From Rubrivivax sp. (GTDB lineage Bacteria; Pseudomonadota; Gammaproteobacteria; Burkholderiales; Burkholderiaceae_C): DNA of 64,000 bases. The translations under genes and the position numbers were made by a program. Of the stretch, positions 48,212-57,216 are shown piece after piece (position 1 is the first letter of the stretch; every line of letters starts with the position of its first letter). The stretch spans positions 1-64,000 of the forward strand of contig JADYZZ010000060.1 in the NCBI GenBank assembly GCA_020852865.1. Direction: 5' to 3'. The notes below the pieces were generated by a model that searched no databases, was not told where the DNA came from, and saw only the letters and a program-made list of their open reading frames with translations.

Positions 48212-49312
48212 ATGGGACGCATCCTCACCATGCGCGATGTCGAAGCCGCGCTGCGCGGCGGCGCGGTCTTCGCGGCCGGCGGGGGCGGCTGGAGCGCGCA
48301 CGGCCGCATGCTCGGCACGGCCGCGGTCAGCGCGGGCGCGCCCGAGCTGGTCTCGATCGACGAAGTGCCCGACGACGCCTGGGTCGCCACGGCCGCTGCC
48401 ATCGGCGCCCCCGGCGATTCGACGGCGTGGCAGATGCTCGGCGTCGACTACGTGAAATCGGTGCAGCTGCTGCAGCGCGAGCTGGGCGAGCCGATCCACG
48501 CTTTGATGATCGGTCAGAACGGCAAGTCCAGCACGATGAACGGCTGGCTGCCTGCCGCCGTCCTGGGCCTCAAGGTGCTCGACGCCGTGGGTGATATCCG
48601 CGCCCATCCGACCGGCGACATGGGCTCGATCGGCCTGGCCAACAGCCCTGCGCCGACGATCCAGACCGCGGTCGGCGGCAATCGCGCCCACAATGCGTAC
48701 ATCGAACTGTGCGTGCGCGGTCCCACCGCCAAGGTTTCGCCGGTGTTGCGCACGGCAGCCGACATGGCCGGCGGCTTCATCGCCTCGTGCCGCAACCCGG
48801 TGCGGGCCGCCTACGTTCGCACGCATGCGGCGCTGGGCGGCATCTCGATGGCGCTCGCGCTGGGCGAGGCCATCGTGCAGGCCGAGCCGCGCGGCGCCAG
48901 GGCCGTCATCGACGCGATCTGCGAAGCCACCGGCGGCGCGATCATCGCCTCGGGCGCGGTCAGCGCCAAGTCGGTCGCCTACACGCGCGAGGCTTTCGAT
49001 GTCGGGACGATCTCCGTGGGCCGGGGGGCGCAGGGCTGCGTGCTGCATCTGATGAACGAGTACATGGCCGTGCAGGCACCGGACGGCACGCGGATGGCCA
49101 CCTACCCCGACGTCATCGCGACGCTGGACGAGGCGGGCGTGCCCGTCAGCGCGGGCCATGTGCGCGAGGGGCAGATGCTGCACGTGCTGCGCGTGGCCAA
49201 GGAGCGGTTGCCGCTCTCGGCCAGCGTCACCGACCCGTCCGTCTATCCGGTGGTGGAGAAGGCGCTGGGCATCGCCATCGCGGACTACGCCCTCGGGGTT
49301 GCGGCGCCATGA
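48212..49312 (+). CDS. DUF917-family protein (S-methyl-thiohydantoin desulfurase type)
   Basis: 366 residues, the usual length of DUF917, with GGAVFAAGGGGWSAHGRM, VSIDEVPDDAWVATAAAIGA, HPTGDMGSIGLAN, GAVSAKSVAYTREAFDVGT and PDVIATLDEAGVPVSAG. The family includes the desulfurase acting on a (S-methyl)thiohydantoin in bacterial ergothioneine-type catabolism, and members are often found beside hydantoinases and urocanase homologues as here. The start overlaps nothing (30 bp after UbiD); its stop overlaps the urocanase-like ATG. The exact substrate is inferred from context. Confidence 0.8.
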   Translation: MGRILTMRDVEAALRGGAVFAAGGGGWSAHGRMLGTAAVSAGAPELVSIDEVPDDAWVATAAAIGAPGDSTAWQMLGVDYVKSVQLLQRELGEPIHALMIGQNGKSSTMNGWLPAAVLGLKVLDAVGDIRAHPTGDMGSIGLANSPAPTIQTAVGGNRAHNAYIELCVRGPTAKVSPVLRTAADMAGGFIASCRNPVRAAYVRTHAALGGISMALALGEAIVQAEPRGARAVIDAICEATGGAIIASGAVSAKSVAYTREAFDVGTISVGRGAQGCVLHLMNEYMAVQAPDGTRMATYPDVIATLDEAGVPVSAGHVREGQMLHVLRVAKERLPLSASVTDPSVYPVVEKALGIAIADYALGVAAP

Positions 49313-50955
49313 CGGCCGATCGTCGTTTCGATGTGACGCGCGGCCCGGCGCTGCGTTGCCGCGGCTGGCGCCAGGAGGGCCTGCTGCGCCTGCTCGAGAA
49401 CGTGCTCGCCGTCGGCGAGCGGCCGCAGGATCTGGTCGTCTATGCGGCGCTCGGCAAGGCCGCGCGCGACTGGCCCTCGCACGACCGCATCGTATCCACG
49501 CTGCGGACGATGGAGGAGGGCCAGACGCTCGTCGTGCAGTCGGGCAAGCCGATCGGTCTGATGCGCACGCATGCGCAGGCGCCGCTGGTGCTCATGGCCA
49601 ACTGCAATCTGGTCGGCCAGTGGGCCCGGGCCGAGAACTTCTACGCGCTCGAGAAGGCCGGGCTGATCTGCTGGGGCGGGCTGACGGCCGGCGACTGGCA
49701 ATACATCGGATCGCAGGGCGTCATCCAGGGCACCTACGAGATCTTCGCGCGCATTGCCGAGCGCCACTTCGGCGGCAGCCTGGCCGGACGCTGGATCCTC
49801 ACCGCAGGTCTCGGCGGCATGGGCGGCGCGCAACCGCTGGCCGCGTGCATGGCCGGAGCGTCGATCCTGTGCGTCGAAGTCGACGGCGAGCGCATCGACA
49901 AGCGCATCGCCGCCGGCTATCTGCAGCAGCGCGCTCCAGACCTGGAAGCGGCACTGGCGATGATCCGGGCGGCGCAGGAAGCCCGACAGGCGCTGTCGGT
50001 GGGCCTGCAGGCGAATGCCGCCGATGTCTATCCGGAGCTGGTCGAGCGCGGCCTGGTTCCCGACATCGTGACCGACCAGACCTCGGCGCACGACCTGCTG
50101 TACGGATACATCCCGCGCGAGTTCTCGCTGGCGCAGGTGCGCGAGCTGCGTGCCGGCGATCCGCAACGGCTCATGGCCGCGAGCACCGCGTCGATCGTGC
50201 GCCACGTCGGCGCGATGCTCGCCTTCCAGCGGGCCGGCGCCGTGGTGTTCGACAACGGCAACCTGATCCGCACCCAGGCCAAGGCCGGCGGCGTCGCCGA
50301 CGCCTTCGACATCCCGATCTTCACCGAGGCCTTCCTGCGGCCGCTGTTCGCGCGCGCGATCGGCCCCTTCCGCTGGATCGCCCTGTCGGGCGACCCGATG
50401 GACATCGAGCGCATCGACCGGCATCTGCTCGAGCATTTCGGCCACAACGCGAGCATCGTCAACTGGATCGGTCTTGCACGCCGGCACATCCGCTTCGAGG
50501 GACTGCCGGCACGCATCGCATGGATGGGCCACGGCGAGCGCACCGCGCTGGCGCTGGCCGTCAATCGCATGGTCGCCGACGGCAGCCTGCGCGCTCCGGT
50601 CGCCTTCACCCGCGACCACCTGGACGCCGGCGCGATGGCCCATCCGAACATCATGACCGAACGCATGCGCGACGGCTCCGACGCCGTCGCCGACTGGCCG
50701 CTGCTCAACGCGATGCTCAACTGCTCGTCGCAGGCCGATTTGGTGGCGATCCACTCGGGCGGCGGCGGCTACTCCGGCTACATGACCAGCGCCGGCGTGA
50801 CGCTGGTGGCCGACGGCACGCCGCGCGCCGAGCAGCGTCTGCAACTGACCTTGGACAACGACACCTCGCTCGGCGTGATGCGGTACGCCGATGCGGGTTA
50901 CGCCGAAGCGCTCGACGAAGTCGAGCGCCGAGGGCTGGACCATTTCACCCTGTAG
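49309..50955 (+). CDS. Urocanase (HutU)-family hydratase, probably for a modified urocanate
   Basis: 548 residues, homologous to urocanate hydratase throughout: ERPQDLVVYAALGKAARDW, VQSGKPIGLMRTHAQAPLV, IGSQGVIQGTYEIF, the NAD-binding LTAGLGGMGGAQPLA, DQTSAHDLLYGYIP, VFDNGNLIRTQAK, FRWIALSGDP and DGSDAVADWPLLNAMLN. Two conserved active-site blocks differ: RPLFCRGIGPFRW of true urocanases is RPLFARAIGPFRW (Ala348 for Cys), and the HHGGGVGMG-type loop is IHSGGGGYSGYMTSAG. So it likely hydrates a ring-modified urocanate (thio-, S-methylthio- or N-methyl-). Its ATG overlaps the DUF917 stop; its TAG stop lies within the AGGAGG of dctP. Confidence 0.88.
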   Translation: MTADRRFDVTRGPALRCRGWRQEGLLRLLENVLAVGERPQDLVVYAALGKAARDWPSHDRIVSTLRTMEEGQTLVVQSGKPIGLMRTHAQAPLVLMANCNLVGQWARAENFYALEKAGLICWGGLTAGDWQYIGSQGVIQGTYEIFARIAERHFGGSLAGRWILTAGLGGMGGAQPLAACMAGASILCVEVDGERIDKRIAAGYLQQRAPDLEAALAMIRAAQEARQALSVGLQANAADVYPELVERGLVPDIVTDQTSAHDLLYGYIPREFSLAQVRELRAGDPQRLMAASTASIVRHVGAMLAFQRAGAVVFDNGNLIRTQAKAGGVADAFDIPIFTEAFLRPLFARAIGPFRWIALSGDPMDIERIDRHLLEHFGHNASIVNWIGLARRHIRFEGLPARIAWMGHGERTALALAVNRMVADGSLRAPVAFTRDHLDAGAMAHPNIMTERMRDGSDAVADWPLLNAMLNCSSQADLVAIHSGGGGYSGYMTSAGVTLVADGTPRAEQRLQLTLDNDTSLGVMRYADAGYAEALDEVERRGLDHFTL

Positions 50956-50964
50956 GAGGAAAGC

Positions 50965-51999
50965 ATGAAGCGCCGTTCGTTCCAGAAGTTCGCCCTCGGC
51001 ACGGCCGCCCTCGCCGGCGTCCCGCAATGGGCGCGCGCCCAGCAACCGATCATCCTGAAGGTGCACTCGTTCTCGAGCCCGCAGGCACCCGAGGCGGTCC
51101 ATCAGATGCTGCCGCTGATCGACAAGATCGGCAAGGATTCGGGCGGGCGGTTGAAGCTGGAGTTCTATCCCAGCATGCAGCTCGGCGGGAAGGTGAGCGA
51201 CCTGATCCAGCAGCTCGAAGACGGCGTGGTCGACATCGTGATCACGATTCCCGGCGCAACGCCGAGCCGCTTTCCGCTGCTTCAGGCCACGGAACTGCCG
51301 TTCGTCAACGCCGGAACGTCGGCCGGACAGACGCCGGCGATCCTGGAGTGGTCGCAGAAGTGGCTGTCGACCAACGAGTTCAAGGGCATCAAGATCCTCC
51401 ACATGCACGCCACCGATGCGGCGGTGCTGCATACGCGCAACAAGGCGGTGCGATCGAGCGCGGATCTGGCCGGGATGAAGATCCGCGTGCCCGGCCGTTT
51501 CGTCGGCGAGGCCGTCAAGAACATCGGCGGCACGCCGGTGGGGGTCGCCCTGCCCGAGATCTACGAGGCCCTGCAGCGCGGCCAGCTCGACGGCATGACG
51601 ATCAACTGGGCGATCATGGCTCCGTACAAGTTCCAGGAGGTGACCAAGTTCCACATGGAGAACCCCCTGTACCAGAACCCCATCATGACGCTCATGAGCC
51701 AGGCGTCCTACGACAAGCTGCCGGCAGACCTCAAGCGCGTGATCGACAGCAACATCGGCCTGGCGTATTCGACCTCCGTCGCGCGCAAGATCGACGAGCT
51801 GACGGTACCGGCCAAGAAGCTCATCACCGAGGCCGGCGGCACCCTCTACGCGCTTGCCCCGGAGGAGCTGGCCAAGTGGCGCGCTGCCGTGGGCCCGGTC
51901 TACAAGCTCTGGGTGGCGGAGGCCGACAAGCGCGGCATGCCGGGCCAGCAGATGCTCGACGACTTCCTGGCCCTGACGGCGAAGTACGGCCGCAAGTGA
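50965..51999 (+). CDS. TRAP transporter substrate-binding protein (DctP type)
   Basis: 344-residue periplasmic binding protein. RRSFQKFALGTAALAG gives a Tat-like signal cleaved near ARAQ. The DctP fold shows KVHSFSSPQAPEAVHQMLP, GGRLKLEFYPSMQLGG, the AGMKIRVPGRFVGEA block with the carboxylate-binding Arg, and GQLDGMTINWAI. A strong AGGAGGAAAG site precedes the ATG. It forms a P-Q-M set with the next two genes and presumably captures the imidazole acid handled by the surrounding enzymes. Confidence 0.93.
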   Translation: MKRRSFQKFALGTAALAGVPQWARAQQPIILKVHSFSSPQAPEAVHQMLPLIDKIGKDSGGRLKLEFYPSMQLGGKVSDLIQQLEDGVVDIVITIPGATPSRFPLLQATELPFVNAGTSAGQTPAILEWSQKWLSTNEFKGIKILHMHATDAAVLHTRNKAVRSSADLAGMKIRVPGRFVGEAVKNIGGTPVGVALPEIYEALQRGQLDGMTINWAIMAPYKFQEVTKFHMENPLYQNPIMTLMSQASYDKLPADLKRVIDSNIGLAYSTSVARKIDELTVPAKKLITEAGGTLYALAPEELAKWRAAVGPVYKLWVAEADKRGMPGQQMLDDFLALTAKYGRK

Positions 52000-52532
52000 T
52001 GTCGCCGGCGGCATCGCCGCTGACGCGGCGCCTGGAACAGCTGTGCCTGGCCTTCGCCTGGCTCGGCGGAGCCGCGCTGATGGCGGCGATGGCGGTGATC
52101 GTCATCTCGGTGACCGGCGCGCAGTTCGGCCATCCGGTGTTGGGCGACACCGAGATCGTCGACCAGCTCACGGGCGTCCTCGTCTTCTGCTTCCTGCCGT
52201 ATTGCCACTTCAGGGGCGGCAACATCCTGGTGGACTTCTTCACCAAGCCGCTGTCGCAACGTGCCGTGAACGGGCTCGACGCGTTCATGAACTTGCTGTT
52301 CGCCGTCGTTGCCGCCGTGCTTGCGTGGCGCCTGGCAGCGGGCGGGATCTCGGCCTACGAGCGCGACCAGCGGTCGATGTTCCTCGGCCTGCCCGAGTGG
52401 CGCGTGTACGCGATCGGCGTCGTGGCCATGCTGTTGTGGATCGTCGTCATCGTCCACAGCGCCTGGCTGGCCGTCGGGCGTGCGCGCGGCACGGCGCCGC
52501 CCGAAGCGGGCGCGCCGCAGTCGTTCGGATGA
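51999..52532 (+). CDS. TRAP transporter small permease (DctQ)
   Basis: 177 residues with four hydrophobic segments and the DctQ motif CHFRGGNILVDFFTKPLS. Its ATG overlaps the dctP stop (TGATG). It is the small membrane subunit that pairs with DctM. Confidence 0.88.
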   Translation: MSPAASPLTRRLEQLCLAFAWLGGAALMAAMAVIVISVTGAQFGHPVLGDTEIVDQLTGVLVFCFLPYCHFRGGNILVDFFTKPLSQRAVNGLDAFMNLLFAVVAAVLAWRLAAGGISAYERDQRSMFLGLPEWRVYAIGVVAMLLWIVVIVHSAWLAVGRARGTAPPEAGAPQSFG

Positions 52533-52601
52533 GGGCCGTGGATCGACGGACCGCAGCCGCGGCGGCTGTGCAAACGGGCGCTGCCCGCTGAGGAAGGCCT
52601 C

Positions 52602-53918
52602 ATGTCGCGTTTCGACATCGGCGTGTGGATGTTCGCCGGAACCTTGGTGGTCATCGCGTTGCGCATGCCGGTCGCCGGAGCGATGCTGCTCGTCGGCGGA
52701 GCCGGCTACGCGGCCATCAACGGTTGGATGCCGCTGTTGTCGACTCTGAAGACGATGACGTATTCGAAGTTCGCCAGCAACACGCTCGCGGTATTGCCGC
52801 TGTTCCTGCTGATGGGCGAATTCGCCACCCAGGGCGGCATGAATTCGCGGCTGTTCCGTGCTGCGCGCGCCTGGTTCGGCCATTGGCGAGGCGGGCTGGC
52901 GATGGCGACGATCGGCGGCTGCGCGGCCTTCGGCGCAATCTGCGGCTCCTCGCTGGCCACGGCGGCCACGATGTGCAAGGTCGCGCTGCCGGAGATGCGG
53001 GCCGCGGGCTACTCGCCCTCGCTGGCCACCGGCACCCTGGCTGCGGGCGGAACGCTGGGCATCCTGATCCCGCCCTCGATCATCCTCGTGATCTATGCGA
53101 TCTACACCGAGCAGTCGGTCGGCGCGCTCTTCGTCGCGGCGGTCATCCCGGGGCTGATCGCGACGATCCAGTACATGATCGTCGTCGGCCTGTACGCGCG
53201 GCTGGTTCCGGGCGCCTGCCCGAGCATCGCGCCCGCGCCCTGGAAGGAGCGTCTGGTCGCCACCCGCGGCGCATGGCCGATCGCAGCGGTCTTCGGCCTC
53301 ATCGTCGCCGGGATCTACCGCGGCTGGTTCTCGGCCTCCGAAGGCGCCGCCGTGGGCGCGTTGATGATGCTGGTGTTCGCCGTGTTCAAGGGCGGCATGC
53401 GCATGGCCGGTTTCGTCGAATCGGTACGCAACGCGGGCCAGACGTCGGCGATGATCTTCCTGATCATGTTCTCGGCCGAGCTGTTCTCGGCGGCCCTGGC
53501 CTCGTCGCAGATGCCCGCCGAACTGGCCCGGCAGGTCGCCGCCGTGAATGCCTCGCCCTACATGATCGTGGTGGTCATCATGCTGGCCTACATGGTGCTC
53601 GGCTGTTTCATGGAATCGCTGGCCATGGTGCTGCTGACGCTGCCGGTGTTCATCCCGCTGGTGCTGTCGCTCGACCTCGGCCTGGGCAAGGACGCCACGC
53701 TCGTCTGGTTCGGCATCCTGGTGCTCATGAGCGTGGAGATCGGCATGATCTCGCCGCCCTTCGGGCTGAACCTGTTCCTGATCAATTCGATGTCGGGCGG
53801 CGTGCCGATGAAGGAAACCTACAAGGGCGTGCTCGGTTTCTGCACGATGGACGTGCTGCGCGTCCTGCTCATCGTCTTCGTACCCGTGCTGGCCTTGTGG
53901 CTGCCGGGCCTGAAATGA
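52602..53918 (+). CDS. TRAP transporter large permease (DctM)
   Basis: 438 residues with about 12 hydrophobic segments. DctM hallmarks are FLLMGEFATQGGM, GSSLATAATMCKVALPEM, GYSPSLATGTLAAGGTLGIL then IPPSIILVIYAI, and ISPPFGLNLFLINSM. It is the sodium-coupled channel subunit and follows dctQ by 69 bp. A gap of 136 bp separates it from the lyase gene, with no break in strand. Confidence 0.93.
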   Translation: MSRFDIGVWMFAGTLVVIALRMPVAGAMLLVGGAGYAAINGWMPLLSTLKTMTYSKFASNTLAVLPLFLLMGEFATQGGMNSRLFRAARAWFGHWRGGLAMATIGGCAAFGAICGSSLATAATMCKVALPEMRAAGYSPSLATGTLAAGGTLGILIPPSIILVIYAIYTEQSVGALFVAAVIPGLIATIQYMIVVGLYARLVPGACPSIAPAPWKERLVATRGAWPIAAVFGLIVAGIYRGWFSASEGAAVGALMMLVFAVFKGGMRMAGFVESVRNAGQTSAMIFLIMFSAELFSAALASSQMPAELARQVAAVNASPYMIVVVIMLAYMVLGCFMESLAMVLLTLPVFIPLVLSLDLGLGKDATLVWFGILVLMSVEIGMISPPFGLNLFLINSMSGGVPMKETYKGVLGFCTMDVLRVLLIVFVPVLALWLPGLK

Positions 53919-54054
53919 ACCGGCATCGACGCGACCGCGGGGCGCGCGCGATCGGATCTCCGGTTCGGTGTGGGCGCCCGGTGCGCGCGCGCGGCGTTCG
54001 CGGCGCGACGGTCGAGACGTCGGCCGTCCCTGTCCTTGTTCCTGGAGGCTCCCA

Positions 54055-55668
54055 ATGACCGAGACCGTGATTCTGGATGGCGTGAATCTGAGCATCGACG
54101 ACGTGGTGGCGATCGCCCGTCGTGGCGCGAAGGTCGCGCTCGGTGATGCGGCGCGTGCCGAGATCGTGAAGGTGCGCGACTACATCGACACCCACTGGCT
54201 GCGCGAGGATGCGCCGCCGACCTACGGCTTCAACACCGGAGTCGGAAAGCTCAAGGACTACGCGATCTCGCAGGCCGACAACGATCGGTTCCAGCTCAAC
54301 ATCGTCCTGTCGCATTGCAGCGGCCTGGGCGACCCGGCGGCGGAAGACGTCGTCCGCGCCATGCTCGCCATCCGCATCAATGCCTTCGGTCAAGGCGTTT
54401 CGGGCCTGCGCATCGAGGTCGTCGATCGACTGATCGCGATGCTCAACCGCGGCGTGCATCCGGTCGTGCCGCTGCAGGGTTCGGTGGGCGCGAGCGGCGA
54501 CCTGGCACCGCTGGCGCATGTCGTCTCCGTCCTCATCGGTTGGCCGCAGGCCATGGCGACGTACCAGGGCGAGACGATGCCGGCGCCGCAGGCGCTCGAG
54601 CGCGCCGGCCTCGAGCCCACCTTCCAGCTCAAGGCCAAGGACTGCCTTGCGCTGATCAACGGCAACAGCCTGTGCGCGGCCATGGCGGCGCTGGTGCTGC
54701 ACGACGCGGAGCGGCAGGCGAAGCAGACCGATGCGGCCGGTGCGTTGAGCCTCGAAGCGATCCGCGGCGAGCAGGCGGCCTTCGATGCGCGCATCCACCG
54801 TGCGCGGCGGCAGAAGGGGCAGGTCGAAGCGGCGCACAACGTGCGGCGCCTGATCGAGGGCAGCCGCCGCACCACGGAGGCCGCGCGCAGCGTCCATCTG
54901 CCCGACGACCTGCTGCATCCCACCCATTCCGCGCGCATCCAGGATCAGTACTCTTTCCGCTGTCTGCCGCAGGTGCACGGCGCCTGCCGCGACAACATCG
55001 CGTACGCACGCACGCTGATCACGAACGAGCTGAATGCGGCGACCGACAACCCGCTGGTGTTCTGGAACGACAGCGGCGCGCTGGAGTTCCTGTCGGGCGG
55101 CAACTTCCACTGCGAGCCGATCGCCTTTGCCATGGACATCGTCGCGATTTCGCTCGCCGAGCTGGGCAACATCTCGGAGCGGCGCCTGTTCGCACTGTGC
55201 GACACGACGTTGAACTACGGGCTTCCGCCGAACCTGTGCGGGCAGCCGATCGGCCTGAACTGCGGGTACGCGGTGCTGTCGTGTTCGGCGGCATCGGTGG
55301 TCTCGGAGAACCGCACGCTGTGCTTCCCGGCCAGCGTCGACAACATCCCGACCAAGAGCAACCAGGAAGACCACGTCAGCATGGCGGCCTGGGCCTGCCG
55401 CAAGGCGCGCCAGGTGCTCGACAACCTGCCCAAGATCGTCGGCATCGAGATGATGCTGGCGGCGCGTGCGGTGGACCTCACGCGGGCGCAACTCGGCGGC
55501 TTCGCGCTCGGCAAGGGCACCGACGCGGTCTACCGCATGCTGCGCGAGTCGATCCCCTACGATCCGAACGACACCTACATGCCGGCGCAAACCACGCCGG
55601 CGATCGCCATCGCCGCGCGCTGCGGCGCGCTCGACGCGGCCGAGGCGGCGGTCGGCGCGCTGGCGTGA
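54055..55668 (+). CDS. MIO-type aromatic amino acid lyase, histidine ammonia-lyase family
   Basis: 537 residues. The ASG tripeptide that forms the MIO electrophile is at 146-148 (GSVGASGDLAPLA). The other HAL catalytic residues are present: Tyr57 in TYGFNTG, Asn202 in LINGNS, Gln296/Tyr299/Arg302 in QDQYSFRCLPQ, and Glu438 in NQEDHVSMA, which in HAL contacts the imidazole. So an imidazole-bearing amino acid with a free alpha-amine is the likely substrate, releasing ammonia and a urocanate-type acid. The ATG at 54055 has the site CTGGAGG. It is adjacent to the transporter and in one operon with the urocanase homologue. Confidence 0.88.
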   Translation: MTETVILDGVNLSIDDVVAIARRGAKVALGDAARAEIVKVRDYIDTHWLREDAPPTYGFNTGVGKLKDYAISQADNDRFQLNIVLSHCSGLGDPAAEDVVRAMLAIRINAFGQGVSGLRIEVVDRLIAMLNRGVHPVVPLQGSVGASGDLAPLAHVVSVLIGWPQAMATYQGETMPAPQALERAGLEPTFQLKAKDCLALINGNSLCAAMAALVLHDAERQAKQTDAAGALSLEAIRGEQAAFDARIHRARRQKGQVEAAHNVRRLIEGSRRTTEAARSVHLPDDLLHPTHSARIQDQYSFRCLPQVHGACRDNIAYARTLITNELNAATDNPLVFWNDSGALEFLSGGNFHCEPIAFAMDIVAISLAELGNISERRLFALCDTTLNYGLPPNLCGQPIGLNCGYAVLSCSAASVVSENRTLCFPASVDNIPTKSNQEDHVSMAAWACRKARQVLDNLPKIVGIEMMLAARAVDLTRAQLGGFALGKGTDAVYRMLRESIPYDPNDTYMPAQTTPAIAIAARCGALDAAEAAVGALA

Positions 55669-55761
55669 ACCCGGCACGGGGCGTCGATCGCGTGCCGCCG
55701 GCGGTGCGGGCGGTGCGCCGGTCCCGACGGCGACGCCGGCGCGTCGAGCCGGCCGGCTTCG

Positions 55762-57216
55762 ATGAACCTGCTGCGTGATCTGCGCGAGGCGCTCGGTGCG
55801 GCGGGCGTGTTGACGGCCGAGGCCGATCTTCGCGCCTATCGAGCCGACAGCACGCACCGGACCGAAGGCGGCATCCTCGCCGTCGTTCGTCCGGCGGACA
55901 CGGCGCAGGTGGTGCATGCGATCGCGGCCTGCCGGGCCTCGGGCGCGGCGCTGGTCGTGCGCGGCGGCGGTACCGGCTTCGCCGGCGGCTGCCTGCCCCT
56001 GCCCGGCCAGCAGGCGGTCGTGATGTCGCTCGAACGCATGAACCGCATCCGCTGCGTCGACCCGGTCGGCAACGTGCTCGTGGCCGAAGCCGGCTGCACG
56101 CTCGCCCGTGCGCAGGACGCGGCACGGGCACAGGGCCGGCTGCTCGGGCTGGACCATGGCGGCGCGGGCAGCAGCACGCTCGGCGGCAACATCGCCACTA
56201 ACGCCGGCGGCAACAACGTCGTGCGCTACGGCATGGCGCGGGAACAGCTGCTGGGCATCGAAGCGGTTCTGGCCGACGGCGCCGTCATCGGGCCGCCTGC
56301 CGCGCTGCGCAAGAGCAATGCCGGCTACGAGCTGCAGCAGCTGATCGCCGGCTCGGAAGGGACCCTGGCGGTGATCACCGCGGTGGCGTTGAAGCTGCGG
56401 CCGGCACCGGTGGACTCGGCCACGGCCGTGCTCGGCGTGCGCACGCCGCAGGCCGCGCTGGCGCTGTTCGCCGCGGCTCAGGCGGTGCTCGGCGACACGA
56501 TATCGGCCTTCGAGTTGATGTCGAGCGAGGCCGTCGAGTTCCACTTCGACCATGTCGGCGCGCGGCGCCCGCCCTTCGACGCCCGGGTGCCGTGGCTGGT
56601 GCTGCTCGAGGCCGAAAGCGCCAGCCCCTACATGGATCTGCCGCGTGCCTTCGACGCCTTGCTCGCAGCGCAGAGCATCGAGGGCCGGGTGCTCGACGGC
56701 AGTGTGGCCGCGTCGCTGGCCCAGCGTCGCTCGCTGTGGGCGCTGCGCGAAGGCATTGCGATCGCGATGGGCGAGAGCCGCTGGCCCATGGTCAAGACCG
56801 ACACCGCCGTGCCGGTGGCGCGTGTGCCCGAGTTCATCGAGCGCACGGGCGTGGCGGCGCAGGCCGCCATGCGCGGTGTGCGGCCGATGTACTTCGGCCA
56901 CGTGGGCGACGGCAACATCCACCTGAACCTGCTCGCGCCGCCGCGGATGCCGCACGAGGAATTCCGCCGCCGTGCCCCCGAACTGTCCGGCCGCATCGAC
57001 GAGATCGCACTGATGCTCGAGGGCACCGTGAGTGCCGAACACGGCATCGGCCAGGGCAAGCGCGAGGCGCTCGGCAGGATGCGCTCGGCGCGCGAGCTGC
57101 AACTCATGGGCGCGATCAAGGACGCCTTCGACCCCGGGCACCTGCTCAACCCGGGGAAGATCTTCGCTTGCACACCGAGTCGGCGGCCGGGTGATGCCGC
57201 CCTGGAGACCCGCTGA
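55762..57216 (+). CDS. FAD-linked 2-hydroxyacid dehydrogenase (GlcD/D-LDH family)
   Basis: 484 residues of the PCMH/GlcD type: FAD-binding VVRGGGTGFAGGCLPL, GGAGSSTLGGNIATNAGGNN and KSNAGYELQQLIAGSEGTLA; C-terminal MYFGHVGDGNIHLNLL and GTVSAEHGIGQGKREAL. It oxidises a D-2-hydroxyacid to the keto acid. Next to an aromatic-type aminotransferase (TGATG overlap) it suggests a side route from an imidazole-lactate to the keto acid and then the amino acid (inference). Confidence 0.87.
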   Translation: MNLLRDLREALGAAGVLTAEADLRAYRADSTHRTEGGILAVVRPADTAQVVHAIAACRASGAALVVRGGGTGFAGGCLPLPGQQAVVMSLERMNRIRCVDPVGNVLVAEAGCTLARAQDAARAQGRLLGLDHGGAGSSTLGGNIATNAGGNNVVRYGMAREQLLGIEAVLADGAVIGPPAALRKSNAGYELQQLIAGSEGTLAVITAVALKLRPAPVDSATAVLGVRTPQAALALFAAAQAVLGDTISAFELMSSEAVEFHFDHVGARRPPFDARVPWLVLLEAESASPYMDLPRAFDALLAAQSIEGRVLDGSVAASLAQRRSLWALREGIAIAMGESRWPMVKTDTAVPVARVPEFIERTGVAAQAAMRGVRPMYFGHVGDGNIHLNLLAPPRMPHEEFRRRAPELSGRIDEIALMLEGTVSAEHGIGQGKREALGRMRSARELQLMGAIKDAFDPGHLLNPGKIFACTPSRRPGDAALETR

